Assembly: GCF_036320485.1 (NCBI RefSeq) | Contig: NZ_CP132911.1 | Location: 3,100,001-3,164,000 of the forward strand | Source of the DNA: Dyella sp. A6 | GTDB taxonomy: Bacteria > Pseudomonadota > Gammaproteobacteria > Xanthomonadales > Rhodanobacteraceae | Direction of reading: 5' to 3' | DNA length: 64,000 nucleotides | Part shown: positions 44,372 to 53,126 of the stretch, piece by piece | How the letters are laid out: each line of letters starts with the position of its first letter | How positions within the stretch are numbered: the stretch's first letter is position 1 | The notes under the pieces: generated by a model | Told to the model about the DNA's origin: nothing | Database searches by the model: none | Seen by the model: the letters and a program-made list of their open reading frames with translations, nothing else | Translations under genes and position numbers: made by a program

Positions 44372-45916
44372 ATGCCGCTTGAAGTCATTGCTCGAAACGG
44401 CATCCCGGTACCGGCCAATGTCCCCGTGCGACGCCTTGTGGTCGACGCCCATCAATGGACGTCGCTGGCCGAGCAACTGCACGTGGCCGGAGCAAGCCTG
44501 CTCACGCTGTGGGGACATGACGAGCGAGATCGCAACGGCCAGTTCAGCGTCTTCGCGGCCTTCCTCCTGCCTGGCCAAGTGGTGGTGCTTCAGCACATGC
44601 TGGCGGGGCATCACCCGATCTACCCATCCCTTGGACACCGGTTCCCGGTCGCCATTCGCTTGCAGCGGTCCACTTACGATCTGCTCGGCGTGGAAGCCGA
44701 CGGCGACGACACCCGCTCATGGCTATGCCATGACACCTGGCCCGCCCACTACTTCCCGTTACGTCGCGACGCCGATCTGGCCATCACGCATGCCACGCCG
44801 CCACGGCCTTATCGCTTTGTACCCGTCCTCGGCGAGGGTGTGCACGAGATACCGGTCGGTCCGGTGCATGCCGGCACCATCGAGCCCGGCCACTTCCGGT
44901 TCTCCGTCGTCGGTGAAAAGGTCCTTCGCCTGGAAGCGCGGCTCGGCTATGCCCACAAGGGCATAGCCAAACGGTTCGAAACGCTTGCACCACACGAGGG
45001 ACACCGGCTCGCCGCACGCGTCAGCGGCGACAGCGCCGTCGCGTACTCATGGGCCTATTGTGCGGCACTCGAGTCACTTACAGGCATGGCCCCGTCGCCA
45101 CGGGCCGCGCATCTGCGTGCCCTCGCTCTTGAACGGGAACGCATCGCCAATCATCTCGGCGACCTGGGCGCGCTCGGCAACGATGCCGGCCTCGCGTTCG
45201 GCCTCACTCAGTTCTCGATACTGAAAGAGCGCCTGCTTCGCCTCAATGACGACATCTTCGGTCAGCGCTATCTGATGGATTACGTCATTCCAGGTGGCGT
45301 GCAATCCGATATCGGACCGCATCACGTTCGTCGACTCCTCGACGAAACGACCGTTCTCGCCCACGAAGTCACATCACTACGCTCGATCTACAGCAGCCAT
45401 TCAGGCCTTCAGGACCGCTTCCGCGGCACCGGGCAACTCGCGCCGTCCCTCGCCAAGGCTCACGGGGCACTGGGCCTTGTCGCACGGGCTTCGGGCATCG
45501 CGCAGGACGCACGCATCAGCATGCCGTGGGCACCCTACAACGATGTCCCTCCCGCAGGAGTGCTGGAGACCGACGGCGATGTCGCCGCACGCGTCCAGGT
45601 GCGCTTTGGCGAGGTCATGGAGTCCTTGCGACTCAGTCGTCTCTTGCTCGAGAAGCTCCCGCCAGGACCCACCGCGACGCCCATCCCCACGGCAGCCTCC
45701 CATGCCATCGGTATCGGCATCATTGAAGGATGGAGGGGGCCGGTGACGGTGGTGCTCGAGACCGACACCCCGCATACCATCCGGCGGTGTCACGTCCACG
45801 ACCCGTCGTGGCAAAACTGGCCGCTGATCGAGTACGCGATGCTCGGCAATATCGTGCCCGATTTCCCGCTGATCAATAAGTCATTCAACCTTTCCTACAG
45901 TGGTCACGACGGGTGA
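44372..45916 (+). CDS. HyfG-like large subunit without [NiFe] ligands (Ehr type)
   Basis: 514 residues: a NuoC-like N-terminal part (residues 1-120) fused to a NuoD/HycE-like part. LGYAHKGIAKRFETLAPHEG aligns with the hydrogenase L1 region, but the following CGxC motif is RVSGDSAVAYSWAY, with serines at 218 and 221. The C-terminus ends NLSYSGHDG instead of DPCxxC. All four nickel-iron cysteines are therefore absent and no hydrogenase activity is expected. Such proteins belong to the energy-converting hydrogenase related (Ehr) complexes, whose substrate is unknown. The fused form matches HyfG/HycE in domain order. Confidence 0.88.
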   Translation: MPLEVIARNGIPVPANVPVRRLVVDAHQWTSLAEQLHVAGASLLTLWGHDERDRNGQFSVFAAFLLPGQVVVLQHMLAGHHPIYPSLGHRFPVAIRLQRSTYDLLGVEADGDDTRSWLCHDTWPAHYFPLRRDADLAITHATPPRPYRFVPVLGEGVHEIPVGPVHAGTIEPGHFRFSVVGEKVLRLEARLGYAHKGIAKRFETLAPHEGHRLAARVSGDSAVAYSWAYCAALESLTGMAPSPRAAHLRALALERERIANHLGDLGALGNDAGLAFGLTQFSILKERLLRLNDDIFGQRYLMDYVIPGGVQSDIGPHHVRRLLDETTVLAHEVTSLRSIYSSHSGLQDRFRGTGQLAPSLAKAHGALGLVARASGIAQDARISMPWAPYNDVPPAGVLETDGDVAARVQVRFGEVMESLRLSRLLLEKLPPGPTATPIPTAASHAIGIGIIEGWRGPVTVVLETDTPHTIRRCHVHDPSWQNWPLIEYAMLGNIVPDFPLINKSFNLSYSGHDG

Positions 45917-45923
45917 GCCGATC

Positions 45924-46478
45924 ATGCTAGATCTCCTGACACGTATCCGTCGCACCGGCCTGCTCACCGAGGCAACGGCCAAACCCGATCTTCGCGACGA
46001 TGAAGTACGTCATATGCATGATCGCCTCCAGCGTGTGTTCGGGCGTGCATTGCGTATTCGCCATGTCGATGCCGGCTCCTGCAACGGCTGCGAGCTGGAA
46101 ATCCAGGCGCTCACCAACCCGTACTACAACCTCGAAGGCGCCGGACTTGCCTTCGTCGCCAGCCCACGCCACGCAGACGTCCTACTGGTGACCGGCCCCG
46201 TCTCTGTCAACATGGTCGAAGCGCTCAGACGCACCTATGACGCCATGCCCAACCCCAAATGGGTCATGGCTGTCGGCGATTGCGGCGCCTGCGGTGGCGT
46301 CTTCGGCATCAATTACGCATCCCGTGGGCGCGTGGCCGATGTCCTTCCGGTGGATATGACGGTCCCGGGTTGCCCGCCGACGCCTCGTGCACTCCTGCAA
46401 GGACTGTTGCTGATGGCCAGCATGCCCCACTCACGTTCGCCTTTCCGAACCTCACGCGAACGCACCGATCCGAAATAG
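45924..46478 (+). CDS. hyfI: HyfI-like small subunit (NuoB type, one [4Fe-4S])
   Basis: 184 residues from MLDLLTRIRR (45924). Cluster ligands are conserved: C53 and C56 (GSCNGCELEI), C120 (GDCGACGG) and C150 (PGCPPTP), the CxxC arrangement of group 4 hydrogenases rather than the CC of NuoB. It therefore still carries the proximal cluster next to a large subunit that has lost its metal site. No ferredoxin-like HyfH or HyfA is encoded, so the electron input is unclear. It is the last gene of the operon. Confidence 0.9.
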   Translation: MLDLLTRIRRTGLLTEATAKPDLRDDEVRHMHDRLQRVFGRALRIRHVDAGSCNGCELEIQALTNPYYNLEGAGLAFVASPRHADVLLVTGPVSVNMVEALRRTYDAMPNPKWVMAVGDCGACGGVFGINYASRGRVADVLPVDMTVPGCPPTPRALLQGLLLMASMPHSRSPFRTSRERTDPK

Positions 46479-47046
46479 CCAGGCATACCCCACCGCGCGC
46501 CGCACGGCGCCGGGCCGAACTTACGTGGGGGCAAAATCTCCGTGCGGCTGATCTATTTCATTAATGTAGTATCCGCAAAAGACTTCAACTTTATAGCTGA
46601 CAACTACCGCCGGTCGCTATGGAAATATTGCCACTCTAGAGGTGAGTTCTGGCAAATCTCGCATGCGCCCGGTGGTACTGAATGAACCATAGCGTTGAGT
46701 CGAGTCTCGAAGTCGAAGCTCCAACCTAGCACTGACAGCCATGCTGCAATCACCAAAGCTCAGGCGAGAGCGCACACTCGAATGACCGCTCTTGGCGCCG
46801 ATTCCAGCCAGTGGTCTCATGCTGATCATCATGCCGGTGCGCTGATCATGATCGATTGGTGCTACTGATCAACTCCATCGGTGTACGCATCGAAAGCAGC
46901 AGCCACACCATTGCTAGTCGATACTCTATGGCGCTAGGGAAAGTGCAACTGCCTGCCAGAAAGCATACCCTTCAAAATTTTGCTCATAGGCGGCTTGATG
47001 TGCGTACTTCTCTGCATAGAGATGCACTCCCCTGCCAGTAGCAAAT
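46479..47046. other. Gene-free stretch between the Ehr operon and the integrase
   Basis: No convincing gene. It holds a GATCA-rich sequence at 46822-46850 that shares 22 of 29 positions with 24954-24982 and may be an old IS end. Confidence 0.4.
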
Positions 47047-48261
47047 TCAGCCACACTCAACCGCGATCCCCACCTTCTTCCCAGTATTCCGCAACTCATC
47101 CAGGTAGTCCGCCCACGCCTGCATCATATTTCGGCGCTCAGGCAGATGCTGGGCATAGTTGTAAGCGGCACGGATACTGTTGCGCTCGACATGCGCCAGC
47201 TGGCGCTCAATCCAGTCTGTGTTGTAGCCCTGCTCGTGAAGCAGTGTACTCGCCAAACTACGGAACCCATGACCGGTCATTGAATCCTTGTCGTACCCGA
47301 GTCGTCGTAATGCCGCGTTAATCGTGCCATCGCTCATAGGCTCCGTATAACGTCGAACCCCTGGGAATACTAGGCGCCCCCGCCCCGTCAGCGGTTGAAG
47401 CTCCTGAAGGATGTTCACCGCCTGGCGAGACAAAGGCACGAAGTGCCTCTCACGCATCTTCATCCGTTCACCAGGAATCACCCACATCCCCTTTTCAAGG
47501 TCGAACTCTCCCCAGTCTGCCTTGCGCAGCTCACCAGGGCGCACGAATACCAACGGAGCCAACTGCAGGGCACATCGAACGGGAAGCGTACCGCCATAGC
47601 TGTCGATCGCACGTAGCAACTCTCCTACCTTCAGTGGCTCGGTGATACTGGCCCTGTGGCGCGTCTTCGCCGTCTTCAGGGCACCGCGAAGGTCAACCGT
47701 CGGATCACGCTGCGCCCGACCGGTAGCCACGGCATACCGGAATACTTGCGAACAGATCGACTTAAGGCGCTGCGCGGTCTCTAGATGCCCCCGGGACTCC
47801 ACGCGACGAAGCACAGCAAGTACATCCGGCGGCTCAAGATCACCTACGGGTCGGCCTCCAATCCAGGGAAAAGCCAAGTCATCGAGCATCCAACGCACCT
47901 TGCCCCGGGTGGTCTCAGCCAAGTCTTGGCGGCCAGCAAACCACTCCTCCGCAATGACAGCAAAGCTGTTCGCCGCCTGTTCCTTTCCTGCAGCCTTCTC
48001 TGCCCTACGCTTTGCTCCAGGGTCGACGCCTGCTTGTATCAGCTTCCGTGCATCATCGCGCCGAACACGCGCGTCAGAAAGACTCGTCTCGGGATAGGTA
48101 CCCATGCTTAGCGTCTTGCGCTTGCCAGCGAATCGGTAGTCGAAACGCCACCAGCGCGCACCCGATGGGTTTAGAAGCAGGTAAAGGCCAGCCCCATCGG
48201 CCAGCTTCTTGGGCTTGTCGGGCAGTGGTGCCTTGCGGATAGTGATGTCGGTAAGCGCCAT
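47047..48261 (-). CDS. DUF4102-type tyrosine integrase of a genomic island
   Basis: 404 residues from MALTDITIRKAPLP (48261); the frame runs to 48384. The N-terminal arm-binding DUF4102 domain (KLADGAGLYLLLNPSGARWW, RKTLSMGTYPETSLSDAR) precedes the catalytic domain with RPGELRKADW (Arg), GHGFRSLASTLLHE (HxxR), and an ERNSIRAAYNYAQHL region carrying the tyrosine. It lies in the P4-integrase family and adjoins tRNA-Thr, the usual attachment target. It should integrate and excise the neighbouring island. It shows no frameshift. Confidence 0.93.
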   Translation of the reverse strand: MALTDITIRKAPLPDKPKKLADGAGLYLLLNPSGARWWRFDYRFAGKRKTLSMGTYPETSLSDARVRRDDARKLIQAGVDPGAKRRAEKAAGKEQAANSFAVIAEEWFAGRQDLAETTRGKVRWMLDDLAFPWIGGRPVGDLEPPDVLAVLRRVESRGHLETAQRLKSICSQVFRYAVATGRAQRDPTVDLRGALKTAKTRHRASITEPLKVGELLRAIDSYGGTLPVRCALQLAPLVFVRPGELRKADWGEFDLEKGMWVIPGERMKMRERHFVPLSRQAVNILQELQPLTGRGRLVFPGVRRYTEPMSDGTINAALRRLGYDKDSMTGHGFRSLASTLLHEQGYNTDWIERQLAHVERNSIRAAYNYAQHLPERRNMMQAWADYLDELRNTGKKVGIAVECG

Positions 48262-48359
48262 GACGGTAACACCCTCTAACGACAGGTTGCTTACCGTCAA
48301 ATCTACCGTCACCTGACGGTGGATTTCAATGGACGTGATTGGACAGCACAAGACAACAA

Positions 48360-48400
48360 AAAAGCCAGAAGCCTTACGTACCAAGGACTTTCTGGCTTTT
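48360..48400. terminator. Bidirectional terminator between tRNA-Thr and integrase
   Basis: Stem AAAAGCCAGAA / TTCTGGCTTTT with a 19-base loop. The A-run on one side and T-run on the other let it act in both directions, so it probably ends the tRNA transcript before the integrase. Confidence 0.7.
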
Positions 48401-48434
48401 GTTAGACGAATTTGGACTGCTTTGAACCATTATG

Positions 48435-48510
48435 TGGTGCCGCTTGTCCGACTCGAACGGACGACCTACTGATTACAAATCAGTTGCTCTACCAACTGAG
48501 CTAAAGCGGC
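48435..48510 (-). tRNA. thrT: tRNA-Thr (anticodon TGT)
   Basis: On the minus strand it begins GCCGCTTTAGCTCAGTTGG and ends AAGCGGCACCA, with CCA encoded. The acceptor stem pairs GCCGCTT with AAGCGGC, the anticodon loop is TTTGTAA (TGT), and the T loop is TTCGAGT. The 3' end faces the integrase, which makes it the likely attachment site of the island. I could not find the expected copy of its 3' end elsewhere in the window. Confidence 0.95.
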
Positions 48511-48589
48511 GACGGACCGCGATTCTAGCAGGCTGCCAGCCTGGCTCAATGCTTGCGCCGCATCCGGTCGGCCTGCCGGCCCGCCGGAC

Positions 48590-49297
48590 TCAGAAGCAAC
48601 CCGTACTGTGCGAGCCCACGCTCGGGTCGCGGATACGGCTGCGCCAGTCGAAATGGGCACTGTCGTTGACGACCATGTCCAGCCAGTACTGCGGCACCTG
48701 CTCGGTGCGCTGACTCAAGCGGGCCGGAAAACCGGCCGCCACGATCTGGTCGAAACGCTTGTGGGCATTGGCCGGATCGTGGAACAGGCCCAGTGAAACG
48801 GTGTTCTGCTGATCCCCGGAACCGACCACGAAATAGTCCGTGATATGGCTGGCTTCCAGCTTGCGCGCCTGCGCCAGCGCCGCCGCACGGCTTGGACTGG
48901 TGGGCAGATGCACCCACCAGCCACGCATCTCGGTGGACTGCTCCATGCGTGCACGCAGGCGGACCACCCTGGAGACCAGCGCACTGCGCGCGTCACGCAT
49001 GTCCTGTGGCGTGGCGAACGGCCCAAGTGTCATGCACTGATAGCTCGCCGCCTGCGCCGGCACCACGGCTGGCGCGGCAGCAGGTGCCATGGCTACCGTG
49101 GTCGCAGGCGCCACTGAGGGCGCCGAGGCGGCGATCGCCGGCTCCGGACTGGCGGGGCGCTCGGACAGCAGGTGCAGCTCGGGTACCCCGGGATCGGTCG
49201 CGGCGCGGCGCACGGGATCACCCTGCCCCAGGAGCAGCCACGCACCCACGGCAATATTGAGCGTCATCAGAAGAACAAAAAGCAGGCGCAGGAACAT
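48590..49297 (-). CDS. SPOR-domain protein
   Basis: 235 residues from MFLRLLFVLLMTLNIAVGAW (49297); an earlier start at 49387 is unlikely. One N-terminal membrane helix, an Ala/Pro-rich linker, and a C-terminal SPOR-like domain (VVGSGDQQNTVSLGLFHDPANA, with RFDQIVAAGFPARLSQ). SPOR domains bind denuded septal peptidoglycan. It lies downstream of coaX in the same direction with about 110 bp between, an arrangement common in Xanthomonadales. Confidence 0.8.
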   Translation of the reverse strand: MFLRLLFVLLMTLNIAVGAWLLLGQGDPVRRAATDPGVPELHLLSERPASPEPAIAASAPSVAPATTVAMAPAAAPAVVPAQAASYQCMTLGPFATPQDMRDARSALVSRVVRLRARMEQSTEMRGWWVHLPTSPSRAAALAQARKLEASHITDYFVVGSGDQQNTVSLGLFHDPANAHKRFDQIVAAGFPARLSQRTEQVPQYWLDMVVNDSAHFDWRSRIRDPSVGSHSTGCF

Positions 49298-49405
49298 CGA
49301 CCATCCATCCGGCGGGTGAATACCTATTTTAAGCCAGCACGGCCGACCGGCGGCGTGCGGCACGACAAGCCCCACGGCATGCCGCACGAGGCCGGCATGC
49401 CTGGC

Positions 49406-50152
49406 TCAGGCCGACGTCGCCCCGTTCGCCCAGACCGCCAGGCCGCGCAGCACGCTGTCGACGACCTGGCGCGAGGGCAAGGTCAGCAGCGGCACCAGCT
49501 CGCCTGCATCCCCACCGTGCAGGATCATGCCGGGCGTGCCACCGAGCGGGCCGGCCATGCGCGCGGCGAAGCGCTCGACCAGGGCCACCGCCGCCAGCCA
49601 GCAACCCGAACTCACGGCATCGGCGGTATTGTCGGCCACGTCCAGTATCCGCCCCGGCCGCTCCGGCCGGACCTTGGCGGTAGCGCCCAGCAACGACTGC
49701 TGCATCAGTCGCGGCCCCGGAGCGATAAGCCCACCAAGATGCCGGCCATCCGCCGCCAGCGCATCCAGGGTGAGCGCGGTACCGACGCCGACCAGCACGC
49801 ACGGAGCATCGCCGGCGGCCCGTGCCGCCACCATGCTCAGAAAACGATCGACGCCTAGCCGCCGGGGCTCGGCGTAGGCATTGCGCACGCCGCAGGCTTC
49901 CGCCGGGGTCCGCAGCCAGGCAACCGCCTGCCCGAACAGCGAAGCCGACTGCCCGGCCACCATCGCCTCGCGTGCCTCGTCCACCACCGACGCGCCCAGC
50001 ACCGCCGCCGGCACCGGCAGGCCGTGCCACGCAGTCGACAGCAGATCCGGCAGGTTCTCATCCCAGGCCACGGCTCCGCGCGCCAGCCATCCGTCGTTGC
50101 CGGACAGCGCCCATTTCAGGCGGGTATTGCCCAGATCCAGCAGCAGCCTCAT
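49406..50152 (-). CDS. coaX: Type III pantothenate kinase
   Basis: 248 residues. It phosphorylates pantothenate, the first step of coenzyme A synthesis. Visible motifs: LLLDLGNTRLKWAL (phosphate 1, ASKHA fold), GVDRFLSMVAARA and VGVGTALTLDAL (phosphate 2), GGLIAPGPRLMQQSL, and ILHGGDAGEL (adenosine). Its start overlaps the birA stop (ATGA), so the two are translated together. Confidence 0.95.
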   Translation of the reverse strand: MRLLLDLGNTRLKWALSGNDGWLARGAVAWDENLPDLLSTAWHGLPVPAAVLGASVVDEAREAMVAGQSASLFGQAVAWLRTPAEACGVRNAYAEPRRLGVDRFLSMVAARAAGDAPCVLVGVGTALTLDALAADGRHLGGLIAPGPRLMQQSLLGATAKVRPERPGRILDVADNTADAVSSGCWLAAVALVERFAARMAGPLGGTPGMILHGGDAGELVPLLTLPSRQVVDSVLRGLAVWANGATSA

Positions 50153-51138
50153 GCGCGACGCACCGTGACGTCAGCACTGTCGATGCGATGCAGGCCATCG
50201 GCGGCCTGCAACAGCAGCGCTCCGCGCGCATCCACGCCCGCACCGACGCCATCGAGATCGCCCAGCGCCCCGCTGAGGCGCAATGGCACGTCGCGCAGCA
50301 GGTCATGCCGCGCATAGTCGTCGGCGAATCCGGCGAAGCCCTGCTGCTCGAACACGGCCAGGCCATCGACCAGCGCCGCGATCAGTGCCGCCGCCACCGC
50401 GTTGCGGTCGGGCGGCACACCACCGCACAAGGTGGCCAGATCGCAGGCCGGCTGCCCGGCCTGCTCGTGCAGCGCCGGCGTCAGGCGAAGGTTGAGACCG
50501 ATACCGATCACCGCGGCACAGGGCCCCTGATATTCGCCCGACAACTCGACCAGGATGCCGGCCAGCTTGCCGCCCGGAAGGCCATCGCCCGAACGGGCCA
50601 GCACGTCGTTCGGCCACTTCAGCCCGGCACCGCCCACCCCGAGCGACTCCAGCGCCCGCTGCACGATCACGCCAACCGCCAGCGACAGGCCGCCCAGCGC
50701 GGCAAAACCGGCATCGAAGCGCTTGAGGCAGGACAGATAAAGGTTCAGGCCGGGCGGCGAAAGCCAGGTCCGTCCACGCCGTCCGCGTCCGGCACTCTGG
50801 GTTTCCGCCATCACCACGCTGAGGTCCGGCGCCTTCGGCCCTCGGCGTTGCAACTCGGTCGAAGTGGAGTCGATTTCCCAGTACAGGTCCAGCACTCCGA
50901 GGCGTCGCCTGGCGGCCGCAGGCAGGGCCGCCTCGATGGTCGCGGCGTCCAGCATCTGCAATGGCCATGGCAGACCGTAACCGGCCGGACCATGGGATTC
51001 GATCGGCACGCCACGGCTGCGCAGCGCCTCGACCTGCTTCCAGATCGCAGCACGGGAGATCCCCGCGGCCTCGGCCAGCCGGGTGCCCGAGACGATTTCG
51101 CCGGTAGCCAGCGTCGCCAGCAATTGCGGGGCGGACAT
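50149..51138 (-). CDS. birA: Biotin-protein ligase and biotin operon repressor
   Basis: 329 residues. The N-terminal winged helix (GTRLAEAAGISRAAIWKQVE) precedes the ligase domain with the biotinyl-AMP loop AGRGRRGRTWLS, the KWPNDV lysine and a C-terminal SH3-like part. It attaches biotin to the biotin carboxyl carrier protein and, with its DNA-binding domain, probably represses bio genes. It is first in a leftward operon with coaX. Confidence 0.95.
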   Translation of the reverse strand: MSAPQLLATLATGEIVSGTRLAEAAGISRAAIWKQVEALRSRGVPIESHGPAGYGLPWPLQMLDAATIEAALPAAARRRLGVLDLYWEIDSTSTELQRRGPKAPDLSVVMAETQSAGRGRRGRTWLSPPGLNLYLSCLKRFDAGFAALGGLSLAVGVIVQRALESLGVGGAGLKWPNDVLARSGDGLPGGKLAGILVELSGEYQGPCAAVIGIGLNLRLTPALHEQAGQPACDLATLCGGVPPDRNAVAAALIAALVDGLAVFEQQGFAGFADDYARHDLLRDVPLRLSGALGDLDGVGAGVDARGALLLQAADGLHRIDSADVTVRRA

Positions 51139-51290
51139 CAGCGCGTGCCCGCCGGCAGGAGGTCAGAACATGTCATCCGTGGATTCTAGCCGGTGCGACG
51201 GCCGTCGCACCGGCCGACCGGGGCACTGGCATCGCCACGCCATTTCTGGGACGATCAACGTCTCGCCTGTGCGTCAAGGGGTTGATCGCC

Positions 51291-51647
51291 ATGCGCGCCA
51301 TACATCTTGTACTGACCGGTTGCGTGCTGGGCCTGTGCCTGGTCGCGACGGCTCAAGCCACTGTCAATGCCGACACGGGAAATGGCGGCATGGGTGGCGA
51401 CTCGAGTCATGCCAACGCATCGGCCAACGGCAGCCGTGATGCCGATACCTCCGGCGGCGAACTGATGGGCATGCCCGTCGGCGCCTCGTCCGGCAGCGGA
51501 CATGCCAGCAGTGCGTCCTCGTCGGACAAGAGCGACGACAACTCGATCCACAACGTCAGCAGCGGTGACTCCGCACCCTCGTCGTCGCCGCCACCGCACC
51601 GCGTGAACCTGGGCTGGCAATCGCTGCTGCCCGGATCCATCCAGTAA
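51291..51647 (+). CDS. Secreted low-complexity protein
   Basis: 118 residues from MRAIHLVLTGCVLG (51291; another ATG at 51282). A signal peptide ends near AQA. The mature part is rich in Ser, Gly and Asp (GNGGMGGDSS, SGSGHASSASSSDKS), with no folded domain and a short conserved-looking tail (HRVNLGWQSLLPGSIQ). It diverges from birA. The function is unknown. Confidence 0.6.
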   Translation: MRAIHLVLTGCVLGLCLVATAQATVNADTGNGGMGGDSSHANASANGSRDADTSGGELMGMPVGASSGSGHASSASSSDKSDDNSIHNVSSGDSAPSSSPPPHRVNLGWQSLLPGSIQ

Positions 51648-51695
51648 GCGGCACCGCCGCGCCACCCGGACACGGGCAGCCGCAACGGTTGCCGG

Positions 51696-53126
51696 TCAGC
51701 CCGGCGGGAACTCCACGCTGAAGCGGGCACCGCCGAATTCCGGGGAGCGATCAACCACTAGCTCGCCACGATAGGCGCGCACGATGTCCTGCACGATGGA
51801 CAGGCCGATGCCATGGCCTTGCACACGTTCGTCACCACGCACGCCACGCTGCAGCACCTTCTCGATCTTCTCGTCGGGAATGCCCGGGCCGTCGTCTTCC
51901 ACGCTCAGCCACAGACCCGGACGCAAGCGGCTGCCCTGAGACTGCACCTTAGCGACCAGCAGCACGTGGTGGTTAGCCCACTTGAAAGCGTTCTCGAGCA
52001 GATTGCCCATCAGTTCCAGCAGGTCGCCCTGCTCGCCGTAGAAGGCCGCGGCATCCTCGATGTCGAATTCGCACAGCACGTTCTTGGCCGCGTAGACCTT
52101 CTCCAGGCTGCGCACCAGGTCCTCGGCATGACCAGCCAGCGGCACCGCCGCGGCGGCGAAGGTCTGCCGGCCCGAGGTCGCAGCGCGTGCCAGCTGATAG
52201 GCCACCAGTTCGTCCATCCGACGCACCTGGTCGAGCAGCGCATCGCGCAGCTGCGGCCGCTCGTTGGCCGCCGACTCCACCTGCGAGCGGATCACCGCCA
52301 ACGGCGTCTTCAGGCTGTGAGCCAGGTCGGCCAGAGTGTTGCGGTAACGCGTGCGCTGCTCGCGCTCGCTGTCGATGAAGGCGTTGATGCGCCCGGTCAG
52401 GCCGGTCAGCTCGAGCGGATACTGACTGTCCAGGTGCTCGCTGTCGCCGCGCTCGACGCGGCTCATGTCGCTGGCGACCCGGCGCAGCGGGGTAAGGCTC
52501 CAGCGCAGCAGCAACAGCTGCAGCACGATCAGCAGCACGCCCAGTGTCGACAGCCAGCCGATCAGGCTGCGCCGGTACACCGCGTTACTGCTCGCGAGCT
52601 GCTCTTCGGTCTGCGCGACGGTAAACGTCAGATGCACCGACTTGCGCTCGGGCAGGTCCAGCGCCACGCCGTAACTGTAGTAGTACAGCCGACCCATACG
52701 GGTATCCACCGGCCCGACGAAGCGTCGCACTCCGGGCGGCAACGGCTGCAGGAAGCCGAAGTCGCGGCCGATTGCCGAGGACGACTCCCAGCGGAAGCCA
52801 TGGTCGCCCAGCACCACCGCATACAGACCGGACCCGGGCCGCGAGAAGCGCGGGTCCGGCGTCGCGTCGGGCATCAGCGGACGCCCGTAGCGCCCCACGT
52901 CAGTGCCGGCGATGTAGGCAATCGCGAAGTTCTGCAGACGGTCCTGCAATGCATTGAGCGCGCTGTCCGCGTTGGTCTTGGACAGCGTCAGGCCGATCGC
53001 ACCCAGAAAGGCTGCCAGCACCAGCGCGGTCGCCAGCGCCGCGCGTGCCGCCAGCGAGAACGGGCGTGGCGTCTCAGTCGTCGTCGCTTTCGTTGCGGGG
53101 GATGGCAAAGCGGTATCCGCGTCCAC
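51696..53126 (-). CDS. phoQ: PhoQ-type sensor histidine kinase
   Basis: 476 residues. Membrane helices near residues 28-50 and 187-207 flank a periplasmic sensor of about 135 residues. A HAMP region follows, the phospho-acceptor H270 (LADLAHSLKTPLAV), then ATPase motifs NLLENAFKWA, VEDDGPGIPDEKI and GHGIGLSIVQDI. It should phosphorylate the PhoP partner in response to Mg2+, antimicrobial peptides or low pH, as in Xanthomonadales homologues. The start overlaps the end of phoP by 53 bp; a later start may be used. Confidence 0.9.
   Translation of the reverse strand: MDADTALPSPATKATTTETPRPFSLAARAALATALVLAAFLGAIGLTLSKTNADSALNALQDRLQNFAIAYIAGTDVGRYGRPLMPDATPDPRFSRPGSGLYAVVLGDHGFRWESSSAIGRDFGFLQPLPPGVRRFVGPVDTRMGRLYYYSYGVALDLPERKSVHLTFTVAQTEEQLASSNAVYRRSLIGWLSTLGVLLIVLQLLLLRWSLTPLRRVASDMSRVERGDSEHLDSQYPLELTGLTGRINAFIDSEREQRTRYRNTLADLAHSLKTPLAVIRSQVESAANERPQLRDALLDQVRRMDELVAYQLARAATSGRQTFAAAAVPLAGHAEDLVRSLEKVYAAKNVLCEFDIEDAAAFYGEQGDLLELMGNLLENAFKWANHHVLLVAKVQSQGSRLRPGLWLSVEDDGPGIPDEKIEKVLQRGVRGDERVQGHGIGLSIVQDIVRAYRGELVVDRSPEFGGARFSVEFPPG

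Noticed and set aside
44372..45916. A functional [NiFe] hydrogenase-4
   Set aside because: All four cysteine ligands of the large subunit are missing.
46617..46832. 71-codon minus-strand frame
   Set aside because: No ribosome site and no family; the region looks like decayed repeat DNA.
49822..51189. 455-codon plus-strand frame
   Set aside because: Antisense to coaX and birA, both of which have complete catalytic motifs.
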